This document shows positions 16,628-24,262 of a stretch of 64,000 nt of DNA, piece after piece; the first letter of the stretch is position 1; every line of letters begins with the position of its first letter. Below the pieces are notes generated by a model, which saw only the letters and a program-made list of their open reading frames with translations, did not search any database and was not told the origin of the DNA. Source of the stretch: Flagellimonas lutaonensis (GTDB taxonomy: Bacteria; Bacteroidota; Bacteroidia; Flavobacteriales; Flavobacteriaceae); the NCBI RefSeq assembly GCF_000963865.1, contig NZ_CP011071.1, positions 2,422,501-2,486,500 on the forward strand, given 5' to 3'. Both the position numbers and the translations under genes were made by a program.

Positions 16628-17257
16628 TAGATATTTTTTCAGGCGCTCCCGTTTCGAAAGGGGCAAGGCCTCGTTTTCAACGGCCATTTTAACCAGTTGC
16701 CTATCCTTGTCCTTGGCGAACAAAAGGTCAAAAAACTGTTTTGTGGTCAAAGAGGGGGTAGGTGCCATAATTAATTCAAAGGTATCGCCTGCTTTAACGT
16801 TGCCATTCTGCAAAACCCTGACATAAGTGCCGGGGTGGCCATGCACAATAAATTCTTTCAGGATCTGTTGGTTGCAGAACCTAATTCCTAATTTGTAGCA
16901 TGGCTCGCGGGGTTGGGTAATCTGTACAACGGCACCACCGATACGATAGGTACTTCCGACAATAAGCTTGTTTTCGTCTAGGCCGGCCACCGTTAAATTC
17001 TCACCGAACATGCCCCAATCCCATTCCAGACCGGGATACTTTTCTTTCCAGTAGGGATACTGATCTGCTGAAAACAGATAACAGGCCTTAAAAGTGCCAC
17101 CGTGTACCCTTTTATCGGCTACCGTGTCATGGGCAACCTGCTCTTGTTGCAATAGTATGGGTTGTGTTGTCGGATATTTATAAATACCCGTTGACTGTTG
17201 TTTACCATTCCAAGTAATGGTTGTTGCTTTCCCAATATTGGTGGCGATGATTTTCAT
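16625..17257 (-). CDS. MOSC domain protein (YiiM-like)
   Basis: 210 residues from the Met beginning KIIATNIGKA; a Met 16 codons upstream has an unrelated, aromatic-rich extension. The MOSC core shows GENLTV, GGAVVQITQPREPCYKLG with the conserved Cys120, and HGHPGTYVRVL. Members of the family bind molybdenum cofactor and reduce N-hydroxylated compounds (YiiM/YcbX) or carry sulfur. Likely cytosolic. A hairpin with a T-rich tail lies immediately upstream of the start (see 17262-17296). Confidence 0.9.
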   Translation of the reverse strand: MKIIATNIGKATTITWNGKQQSTGIYKYPTTQPILLQQEQVAHDTVADKRVHGGTFKACYLFSADQYPYWKEKYPGLEWDWGMFGENLTVAGLDENKLIVGSTYRIGGAVVQITQPREPCYKLGIRFCNQQILKEFIVHGHPGTYVRVLQNGNVKAGDTFELIMAPTPSLTTKQFFDLLFAKDKDRQLVKMAVENEALPLSKRERLKKYL

Positions 17258-17261
17258 TCCC

Positions 17262-17296
17262 TTAAAATAAAAAAACCACCGTTGACTTCGGTGGTT
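17262..17296 (-). terminator. Hairpin with T-rich tail directly before the MOSC gene
   Basis: On the minus strand AACCACCG and CGGTGGTT (17274-17281 and 17289-17296) form a perfect 8-bp stem with a 7-nt loop, followed by a T-rich run (TTTTTATTTT). It may end the cupin-gene transcript from upstream or act as an attenuator in the MOSC leader. Confidence 0.6.
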
Positions 17297-17450
17297 CTGT
17301 AACAAATTATACGTTTTGGATTATTATTCGTCTTTTACTAGGTGATTCGTCATGAATATATAACCAATGTTGATGAGTTACTGTCGGAGCAAAAAAAACA
17401 TTTCGCCAAACCAACCAATGTCGGTAATATTTAATAGTTAAAAGAATCTA

Positions 17451-17882
17451 TCAAACAGCGTTCAACCATGTCTTTGGATTGGTCATATTTATAAATTCTT
17501 CATCATAATATTTTAATTGCAATAACTGTATTTCAACAGTATCATGGCCCACATTTTCCAAATCTTGAATTAAAAATCCGTGTTGCAATTCTTGATAATA
17601 GGAATCTTCTTCTTCAAAGACCAACAAATCCACTTTTCCTGAAGCATATCGTGTAATTAGAATACCGCCATTGATGCAGTACACAACAAAGGGATATTTG
17701 TGCCGCCTAAATGCGATTCTCTCCTTAGGCTTTAGAACAATTTCCCAAAGGGTAACCGAATCATTTTCAAACATTAAACGATTGCCCATTATTTCTGAGA
17801 ATTTCAAATGTTCCAACTCTTTAATCGTATTCGAACTCCAATTTTTAAAATTTCCGGCAGGATTAAGCTCTAGTTTCCTCAT
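17451..17882 (-). CDS. Cupin-like small protein, unknown function
   Basis: 143 residues, no signal peptide. The centre (SVTLWEIVLKPKERIAFRRHKYPFVVYCINGGILITRY) reads as a small cupin beta-barrel in which a metal-type His (H57 in RRHKYPF) is present but a full HxH set is not. The last 30 residues (VEIQLLQLKYYDEEFINMTNPKTW) are acidic/aromatic. The gene is clearly AT-richer than the flanking housekeeping genes and, with the following AraC gene, forms a compositional patch. No partner or role can be assigned. Confidence 0.72.
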   Translation of the reverse strand: MRKLELNPAGNFKNWSSNTIKELEHLKFSEIMGNRLMFENDSVTLWEIVLKPKERIAFRRHKYPFVVYCINGGILITRYASGKVDLLVFEEEDSYYQELQHGFLIQDLENVGHDTVEIQLLQLKYYDEEFINMTNPKTWLNAV

Positions 17883-18223
17883 ATCGTCTCCATGTTATAA
17901 TCCCGCAGCTGTAAAACATGCATTTGTCTGTTCTTGCTGAATTAAAATCAGTTTTCTTTGGTAAAAACTGTATCAATTCAATCGGTTCAATTTCATGAAC
18001 AGGCAATAATGCACATTTAAAAACAATAACTGGCCAATTTTGATTATTAGCGGGGTTAAAAATAAAACGACAAATATTTCATAAGATTGGTTGATAATCA
18101 ACGATATGGAGGTATAATTGGTTCTAAATTCAGAATTTAGAACGGATGGTGGGTTATTACTTCCAAACTTTCAATAATCAATATGCTCTAATGTAAATTA
18201 TTTAGAAAAAGAAAATGAAATTT
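17883..18223. other. 341-bp intergenic stretch with a 23-bp palindrome
   Basis: No credible gene. It holds a perfect 23-bp inverted repeat (18121-18143) and a shorter TTGATAATCAA palindrome (18091-18101). The region is AT-rich and lies upstream of the cupin gene on the minus strand. No exact TAnnTTTG element was found here. Confidence 0.6.
18121..18143. repeat. Perfect 23-bp palindrome, possible operator
   Basis: GTTCTAAATTC and its exact reverse complement GAATTTAGAAC flank a single central A. It has no GC-rich stem or T-run, so it is more like a dimeric regulator site than a terminator. Confidence 0.55.
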
Positions 18224-19360
18224 CTACTTATCAGCTTTTTTATCAAATCGAATTTTATAGGTTGTTGGGGTTATGTCAGTAACTTTTTTAAATGAACCAT
18301 AAAAGGCACTTTTACTTTTAAATCCTGATTCATTTCCAATTCCGTCAATGCTTAAATTCAATTTATTGAAGTTTTTCAAAAGCCGCTTTGCTTCATCTAC
18401 ACGATAATTATTAACATAAATGTTGAAATTTTGATTTGTTATCGTATTGATGGCATTGGATATTTTTTTTGGATGCATTTGTAATTTTTTGGCAATATCA
18501 ATAATGGTAAGGTCTTTCTTAAGGAATAATTTTTCATTTTCCATGATGTGATCGATTTTAGTAAGCGTACGCTTTAAATCGGCCATATCTGGTTTTGCCT
18601 CTTCATTTTGGATTTGAGCCTCAACTTTACCAAAATTGTTTTCAAATTTGTTCTCACTCAAAACAGTATGGGTATTCTGTTGTTGCAAACCAAATACCGA
18701 CACCCATGAAATCGCGATTAAATCAAAAATCGCAAATATCAATCTGAAATAGTAATTATCCGGATCATAATAATATAGGATGTGTATTATTAACGAACTT
18801 AATAAACTATAGATCAAGAATGTTTTCGCCCAGTTCAATTCCTTTGACTCGACCAATGAATAATAATTTTGGATCTCAAGTTTATGGCGGTTCAACATCA
18901 CCAAATTCCAAAGGCCTATACTCCAAGAATAAAATATTCCTAAATAGGTAAATAGAAATTCATACCATACACTCTGGGCAATTATGAGTCTTGTTTGATA
19001 GGGCATCAGAAAAATGATGAGTTGGGCAATAAACGACAATATGCCGGGAACCAAAACCCAATAATTGGTTTTTTGGTCCGAAAAAAATGATATTTTTTGG
19101 CAATAGATAAAGAACAAAGGGAATAGCAACCAAGAAAAATTGAAAGGAACCAAAAATAAACTCGGATGATATTTTTCCAGCGCTATGCCATTTGCAATAT
19201 AGTGCAGTAGCTTAAGTGAAAAAACAATTAGAAAAAGGCCCAAATAGAAGGTGCTTTTGTGCCTGTTCCTGTTCATTATAAGAATTATTGAACCTAGGGT
19301 AAGGCCCTGTATAAAACCGACAGCATCTAAAAAAGAGATGAAATTGTAGTTCAATTCCAT
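18224..19360 (-). CDS. Membrane-bound AraC-type transcriptional regulator
   Basis: 378 residues. The N-terminal ~235 residues contain about seven hydrophobic segments, and the C-terminal ~110 residues are an AraC helix-turn-helix domain (LTIIDIAKKLQMHPKKISNAIN, then SIDGIGNESGFKSKSAFYGSFKKVTDITPTTYK). This 7TM-AraC architecture is common in Flavobacteriaceae and is thought to sense membrane or extracellular signals. The first Met must be the start because the next is inside the first membrane segments. A TATTTTTG element ends only 5 nt before the ATG, suggesting a leaderless mRNA. AT-rich relative to neighbours. Confidence 0.9.
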   Translation of the reverse strand: MELNYNFISFLDAVGFIQGLTLGSIILIMNRNRHKSTFYLGLFLIVFSLKLLHYIANGIALEKYHPSLFLVPFNFSWLLFPLFFIYCQKISFFSDQKTNYWVLVPGILSFIAQLIIFLMPYQTRLIIAQSVWYEFLFTYLGIFYSWSIGLWNLVMLNRHKLEIQNYYSLVESKELNWAKTFLIYSLLSSLIIHILYYYDPDNYYFRLIFAIFDLIAISWVSVFGLQQQNTHTVLSENKFENNFGKVEAQIQNEEAKPDMADLKRTLTKIDHIMENEKLFLKKDLTIIDIAKKLQMHPKKISNAINTITNQNFNIYVNNYRVDEAKRLLKNFNKLNLSIDGIGNESGFKSKSAFYGSFKKVTDITPTTYKIRFDKKADK

Positions 19361-19365
19361 AATGA

Positions 19366-19373
19366 CAAAAATA
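19366..19373 (-). promoter_or_regulatory. -7 element immediately before the 7TM-AraC gene
   Basis: TATTTTTG on the minus strand; only 5 nt separate it from the ATG at 19360, so transcription would begin at or next to the start codon. Confidence 0.5.
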
Positions 19374-19489
19374 CTTGGATTAAAGTACCCGGTTGGGTTA
19401 AACCCACCTTTATTTCACTGCTCAAAAATTTAATTTAGGGTCTAATATTGGATTTTTTAAAGTGTTTATCTTAAGTAAATTATAGAAAT

Positions 19490-19843
19490 TTATAAATAAA
19501 ACCAAGCCCAATAAATTAATCCGAACTGCAGGGGTATTCGCAGTACGAGCACCCATTTGGGAATACCTGCCGAGGCTTTTTCATCTGATAGCATATAGAA
19601 ATGAACCAACAGAAAAACCGTCAACATGGCAATGATGCCATAGATTGAGGGCTTTTTGGTGGCCGAAAAACACAGTCCGACACCCAAGGCAATCTCCACC
19701 AAGCCGCTCACATATACCAATAACCTGTGCTGTGGCAGGTACCTGGGCATGATGCGCATATAGGCCCTTGGAAAAACAAAATGCATGATACCGGCAATAA
19801 TGTACATGACGGCCATAAGAGATAGATGCCAGGGGGTGCTCAT
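19490..19843 (-). CDS. DoxX-like four-helix membrane protein
   Basis: 117 residues with four predicted membrane helices. The opening MAVMYIIAGIMHFVFPRAYMRIMPRYLP and the GLVEIALGVGLC segment are characteristic of short DoxX/MauE-type proteins. Function of this subgroup is unknown; some relatives take part in quinone or redox chemistry. It starts 3 bp after the end of the 444-residue membrane protein gene, so the two are co-transcribed. Confidence 0.82.
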   Translation of the reverse strand: MSTPWHLSLMAVMYIIAGIMHFVFPRAYMRIMPRYLPQHRLLVYVSGLVEIALGVGLCFSATKKPSIYGIIAMLTVFLLVHFYMLSDEKASAGIPKWVLVLRIPLQFGLIYWAWFYL

Positions 19844-19846
19844 GGT

Positions 19847-21181
19847 TCAGTTGTTAAAATACCAAAAAGGGATGGATGCCTCTGTGACGGAAACAATCTC
19901 ACCCTTTTCCTTTCTTTTTCGTTTGACCCGCAGCAAATGCTTGCCTTCCGATAGATTTTCGATATTCAGATAGGTTTCAAAGCCCAACTGGCCTTTTGGA
20001 CTGGTGGTAATCACGAAATCTGAATCCAATTGAAGCGTATCTATTTGAAATGAGTAGCTTTCATTGAACGTTTTAAGGTAAATCGAGCGAATACTGTCTT
20101 TTTGACGTGTAGACATTCCCCAATTGTTTCCTTTGCTTGAAAATGTAATGGTAGATGATAGCCCTCTTAGATCTTCTTTGGGCTTAATGGAATCGTTGTA
20201 GGCAAAAATACGATCTTCTATTTTTTCAGCGTAGGGAATAAAAACCTGTAAATATGGGGTTGTAATCACTTTTGAAGGAATAACGGCATCACCGGGATAA
20301 TCTTCTTCCTCGGTCAACATGTCAAAGTAATTCTCTTTGTTGGCGATTTCGGCAGACGAGTTGCTGTCATGGTCCAAGTAGTTAGAATTGCGGTATTCAA
20401 GGGAGGTAATGACCAAGATGAGTATATAAAAGGGTGTCAACGATAGAATAAGCCTTTTACCAAACTTATTGTCCAAAAAATTATAGATAAGCGGTCGATA
20501 CAAAATGGAAAGGGTCAGAAAACTGAACACCCAATAAACGGGAAAGTATATTTTGGCCACCCATTTGTTTTTTTTCAACAACCCCTGGGTGATAAAATCA
20601 AAGAAGGTCAATAACATACCGATAAGCAAGAATATCACCAGCCCCACGCCCAGCCCTTTGGATATCCAGTTGGGGAGTTCATCGTTGCTTATGATGAACG
20701 TTGCCACCGATACGAAAGCCACTATAACGGCCGTAACGGCCAAAACATAGAATATGAGCAAAAACGAAATAGCGAAGAGTATACTACAATAATTTTCTAG
20801 ATTGGCAATATATCGGTCAAAAGAAACAATCCGTTTGCGCAGATAATTTTTGAACTTGGCACTATACCCTAGGCTATCGAAGTCTATATCGCCCGAAACA
20901 TAGCGTAAGCCGAGGGCCCCGATCCACAGGCCGCGCAGAACAACATGAAGCAATAGATTGAAGAGCAAGATGGAACAAGCTATAAAGGCCAAAAAGTAAA
21001 TGACAAAACTATAGATCTGTTGCTCGTTCTGTGCATTGATCATGGCTGTCTTCAACGGCTCATAGGCCGTGAACAGTCCAAATATGGCAAACCCCGATAT
21101 AATAAGTTCCAGTTCCCAGCTTTGTTGTTGCAGTGAGTCGAGCAATTTTTTAAAAGCCGGACTTTTGTAGTCGTTGCTCAT
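19847..21181 (-). CDS. Polytopic membrane protein with periplasmic C-terminal domain, unknown
   Basis: 444 residues. Residues ~1-265 contain about six membrane segments, including a conserved-looking LHVVLRGLWIGALGLRYVSGDIDFDSLGYS stretch between helices 2 and 3. Residues ~290-444 form a soluble beta-rich domain, which by topology should face the periplasm. I do not recognise a named family. It precedes the DoxX gene by 3 bp. The architecture (membrane domain plus extracytoplasmic domain) suggests a sensor or transport accessory, but this is speculation. Confidence 0.82.
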   Translation of the reverse strand: MSNDYKSPAFKKLLDSLQQQSWELELIISGFAIFGLFTAYEPLKTAMINAQNEQQIYSFVIYFLAFIACSILLFNLLLHVVLRGLWIGALGLRYVSGDIDFDSLGYSAKFKNYLRKRIVSFDRYIANLENYCSILFAISFLLIFYVLAVTAVIVAFVSVATFIISNDELPNWISKGLGVGLVIFLLIGMLLTFFDFITQGLLKKNKWVAKIYFPVYWVFSFLTLSILYRPLIYNFLDNKFGKRLILSLTPFYILILVITSLEYRNSNYLDHDSNSSAEIANKENYFDMLTEEEDYPGDAVIPSKVITTPYLQVFIPYAEKIEDRIFAYNDSIKPKEDLRGLSSTITFSSKGNNWGMSTRQKDSIRSIYLKTFNESYSFQIDTLQLDSDFVITTSPKGQLGFETYLNIENLSEGKHLLRVKRKRKEKGEIVSVTEASIPFWYFNN

Positions 21182-21221
21182 AGGTCGGTTGTTTAGTGAG
21201 CATAATATAGTGACTTTGCCA

Positions 21222-21263
21222 CAAAAAACCGCCCTACATCTTTCTCGCTTGATGTAGGGCGGT
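21222..21263 (-). terminator. Strong rho-independent terminator of htpG
   Basis: A perfect 13-bp stem (21228-21240 with 21251-21263, sequence ACCGCCCTACATC on the plus strand) around a 10-nt loop, followed on the minus strand by a run of six T. It lies 43 bp after the htpG stop. Confidence 0.9.
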
Positions 21264-21306
21264 CATGAGATTCAATACGTGGCTACTGAAGTCTAAAATG
21301 CAGCGC

Positions 21307-23193
21307 CTATTTTATCATTTCATAGCTTCTGCTGATAAACTTCGTAAGCTCTTCTCCTTTTAAGAGGCCTTTAGACAGTCGTGCCAGATCCAAAGATTGA
21401 TTGATCAACCGTTCCCGCTTTTTGGCAGTTTTGGTATTCAGTATCTGGCCAACCAATTCGTGGTTGGTGTTCACCACCAGGTTGTACATGTCGGGCATGT
21501 TGCCCATACCGAACATACCTCCACCGGTTTGCTGCATTTCTTTCATGCGGCGCATAAACTCGGGTTCGGTGATAATAAAGGGCTGGGCGGTGCTGTCCAT
21601 AGCTTCCAATTGAATGGTGTAGTTGCTTTTTTCGCCCACCACTTTTTCCAATTCCTCTTTCAAACGGTCTTTTTCCTCATCGGAGAGTTTAGAGATGGCA
21701 CTATCCTCTTTTTTGATGAGGTTGTCGATATGGTCGGCATCGACACGGGCGAAAGAGATCTTCTCTTTGGTGGTCTCCAGTTTCTGCATGAAGTGCGATA
21801 CGATGGGAGAATCCATCAACAGCACTTCGTACCCCTTTGCCTTGGCCGCTTCAATATAGCTGTGCTGCTCTTCTTTGTCAGAAGCGTACAAGATGACCAT
21901 TTTACCGTCTTTATCGGTCTGGTCATCCTTAATTTTCTTCTCCAACTCTTCAAAGGTCAGGTATTCACCATCTACAGTAGGGTAGAGGGCAAATTTTTCG
22001 GCCTTTTCAAAGAACTTCTCTTCTGAGAGCATTCCGTACTCGATCACGACTTTGATATCGTTCCACTTTTTCTCGAAATCCTCACGGTTGTTCTTGAAGA
22101 GCGAGTTGAGCTTGTCGGCCACCTTTTTGGTGATGTACGATGATATTTTCTTCACCGCCCCGTCAGCCTGCAGGTATGATCGTGAAACGTTGAGCGGAAT
22201 ATCGGGTGAGTCAATGACCCCTCGTAACATGGTCAAGAACTCGGGTACAATGCCCTCAACATTATCGGTCACAAAAACCTGGTTCTGGTACAGTTGAATA
22301 CGGTCTTTTTGAATGTTGATGTCTGTAGTCAACTTGGGGAAATACAGAATTCCCGTCAAATTGAAGGGGTAATCCACATTCAGGTGAATATGGAACAAAG
22401 GTTCCTCGAACTGCATGGCGTACAGTTCACGATAGAAATTTTTGTAATCTTCGTCTTTAAGCTCTGTGGGCTTCTTGGTCCATGCCGGGTTCGGGTTGTT
22501 GATAATATTATCGACCTCTTTGGTGGGTGCCGGATCGTCTTCTTTGGCCCCTTCGGGCTTCGGTAGCGTTTCTGTTCGTGTACCAAACTTAATGGGCACT
22601 GGCATGAACTTATTGTATTTCAACAACAGTTCACGAATTCTGGCATCTTCCAAAAACTCGGTCGAATCATCGGCAATGTGCAGAATGATCTCGGTGCCCC
22701 TGTCTTCTTTTTTGGCTTTTTTGATGGTGAACTCTGGTGAACCATCACAGGTCCAGTGCACTGCTGGCTCATCTTTGTAGCTCTTGGTGATGATCTCTAC
22801 TTTGTTGGCCACCATAAAGGCTGAGTAGAAACCTAGGCCGAAGTGGCCGATGATGCCCGCATCTTTACCGGCATCCTTGTACTTGTCCAAAAATTCTTCG
22901 GCACCAGAAAAGGCCACCTCGTTGATGTACTTTTTAACCTCTTCCTCGGTCATACCGATACCTTGGTCAATGATGTGTATTTTTTTGCCCTTCTTATCGA
23001 TTTTTACCTCGATAATCGGGTCGCCCAACTCAACCTTTGCCTCGCCTATCGAAACCAAGTGCTTGAGCTTCAGGGTAGCGTCTGTGGCGTTTGAAATCAA
23101 TTCACGCAAGAAGATTTCATGGTCACTGTACAAGAATTTTTTGATCAGCGGAAAAATGTTCTCTACTGAAACATTGATTTTACCTGTTGCCAT
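21307..23193 (-). CDS. htpG: Molecular chaperone HtpG (Hsp90)
   Basis: 628 residues from the Met of ATGKINVSVENIFP; a Met four codons earlier is possible but not conserved. The GHKL ATPase domain shows E31-LISN35ATDA (catalytic Glu, Mg-binding Asn), DQGIGM and GHFGLGFYS. The middle and C-terminal dimerisation domains are full length. Cytosolic ATP-dependent chaperone. The insert rich in DDPAPTKEVDN (around residue 220) is the charged linker typical of Bacteroidota HtpG. Single-gene transcript ended by a strong terminator. Confidence 0.97.
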   Translation of the reverse strand: MATGKINVSVENIFPLIKKFLYSDHEIFLRELISNATDATLKLKHLVSIGEAKVELGDPIIEVKIDKKGKKIHIIDQGIGMTEEEVKKYINEVAFSGAEEFLDKYKDAGKDAGIIGHFGLGFYSAFMVANKVEIITKSYKDEPAVHWTCDGSPEFTIKKAKKEDRGTEIILHIADDSTEFLEDARIRELLLKYNKFMPVPIKFGTRTETLPKPEGAKEDDPAPTKEVDNIINNPNPAWTKKPTELKDEDYKNFYRELYAMQFEEPLFHIHLNVDYPFNLTGILYFPKLTTDINIQKDRIQLYQNQVFVTDNVEGIVPEFLTMLRGVIDSPDIPLNVSRSYLQADGAVKKISSYITKKVADKLNSLFKNNREDFEKKWNDIKVVIEYGMLSEEKFFEKAEKFALYPTVDGEYLTFEELEKKIKDDQTDKDGKMVILYASDKEEQHSYIEAAKAKGYEVLLMDSPIVSHFMQKLETTKEKISFARVDADHIDNLIKKEDSAISKLSDEEKDRLKEELEKVVGEKSNYTIQLEAMDSTAQPFIITEPEFMRRMKEMQQTGGGMFGMGNMPDMYNLVVNTNHELVGQILNTKTAKKRERLINQSLDLARLSKGLLKGEELTKFISRSYEMIK

Positions 23194-23401
23194 ATGTATT
23201 GTCAATTTTTATGGTCTTCTTTTCCAATGGTTGTTAGAAAAGAAACTGTTTTATACTATTAGATTACTGTTTACTCGCTGTGGGGTCAGAAACAAAAAAA
23301 ATACCATACTGAAAAAGGTGACAAACTGACACGACATATGGCGCTGAAAAATTTTAACAAAACTTTGTTTAATTTTTAAAAAAAAAGATTAAACATTTTT
23401 A

Positions 23402-23409
23402 TACTTTTG
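23402..23409 (+). promoter_or_regulatory. -7 element of the candidate small RNA / TetR gene
   Basis: TACTTTTG, exact TAnnTTTG. A TTTG at 23364-23367 is too far (34 bp) to count as a normal -33. Confidence 0.4.
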
Positions 23410-23411
23410 AC

Positions 23412-23520
23412 ATGTTGTGGTTAAAGAATTGCTATGAAAAGATGCATGCTGCAACAAGTTTGTTTATTTATTGGTTAGGTTGTTTGGGAACGTGCATTGC
23501 TAGATGCACGTTCCTGTTTT
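23412..23520 (+). ncRNA. Candidate small RNA ending in a strong hairpin
   Basis: The segment runs from just after a -7 element to a terminator-like hairpin (GGAACGTGCAT / ATGCACGTTCC, 6-nt loop, then TGTTTT). It has no convincing reading frame and lies ~80 bp upstream of the TetR gene. It could be an independent small RNA or an attenuated leader of the TetR-AarF operon. Not matched to any known RNA family from memory. Confidence 0.35.
23487..23520 (+). terminator. Hairpin with T-rich tail upstream of the TetR gene
   Basis: Perfect 11-bp stem (23487-23497 with 23504-23514) and six-base loop, followed by TGTTTT. It has no upstream protein gene on this strand to terminate. Confidence 0.6.
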
Positions 23521-23597
23521 AAGATGGACGCATTTATGCCATCGTTAACAAAACCGGAATCGTTACAGCCGTACCATTGTAAAACATATCCTATATT

Positions 23598-24257
23598 ATG
23601 GCGACATCAACAAAAGCTACCAAGGTTTCAAAAGAAAAGATCATCGAACGGTACATGCAATATGTCTTGGAACATGAGACCGTACCAAGATCAATTTTCA
23701 AGTTCTGTAAGGAAATCAAAATCAAAGAAGAGCAGTTTTACGAACATTTTGGCTCTTTCGATGGCTTGCAAAAAGAGATCTGGAAGACCTTTTTTGACCA
23801 GACCATGGGGTTTTTGGGTAAAAACAAAGAATATGGGGCTTATGCCAACAGGGAAAAAATGCTGTCGTTCTTTTTCACATTTTTTGAGCTGTTGACCCTA
23901 AACCGGAGCTACGTGCTGTTCGCTTTGAAAGAGCATCACAGCAAAATGGAATCGATGGCCCAGTTGAAAGGGCTACGCTCCAACATCAAAGATTTTGCAA
24001 CAGAGTTGATTCAAAAAGGCAATGAGGGCAAAACCTTGAAAATAACAAAGCAAAATCCTGTTATTTTTTCTGAAGGTGCATGGGTGCAGTTTTTGTTCTT
24101 ATTGAAATTTTGGATGGAAGACTCCTCCCCACGGTTGGAGAAGACCGATATGGCCATTGAAAAATCGGTGAATACCATTTTTGACCTATTCGACAATACG
24201 CCACTTGACAGTATCGTCGATTTCGGCAAATTTCTCTATAAGGAAACCTTTGCATAA
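23598..24257 (+). CDS. TetR family regulator
   Basis: 219 residues. The N-terminal third (KIIERYMQYVLEHETVPRSIFKFCKEIKIKEEQFYEHFGSF pattern, ~15-55) is a TetR-type helix-turn-helix with the characteristic FYxHF element; the remaining all-helical part is the ligand/dimer domain. It is 5 bp upstream of the AarF-like kinase gene and is probably its co-transcribed partner; such TetR-ABC1 kinase pairs recur in flavobacteria. Ligand unknown. Confidence 0.88.
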   Translation: MATSTKATKVSKEKIIERYMQYVLEHETVPRSIFKFCKEIKIKEEQFYEHFGSFDGLQKEIWKTFFDQTMGFLGKNKEYGAYANREKMLSFFFTFFELLTLNRSYVLFALKEHHSKMESMAQLKGLRSNIKDFATELIQKGNEGKTLKITKQNPVIFSEGAWVQFLFLLKFWMEDSSPRLEKTDMAIEKSVNTIFDLFDNTPLDSIVDFGKFLYKETFA

Positions 24258-24262
24258 CACCG

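Larger units (their letters stand above)
23194..23597. other. 404-bp intergenic stretch with candidate small RNA
   Basis: Between divergent htpG and the TetR gene. It contains a TACTTTTG element (23402-23409), then ~75 nt without an ORF and a perfect 11-bp hairpin with T-rich tail (23487-23520). The remaining left part is AT-rich and presumably holds the htpG promoter, which I could not pinpoint. Confidence 0.6.

Noticed and set aside
21397-22026. Long plus-strand frame (about 209 codons) within htpG
   Set aside because: Antisense to conserved HtpG coding sequence; rich in His and Phe, with no family character.
23206-23329. Plus-strand reading frame running out of the htpG region
   Set aside because: It is the antisense shadow of htpG, extended by chance; composition is not protein-like and no promoter fits.
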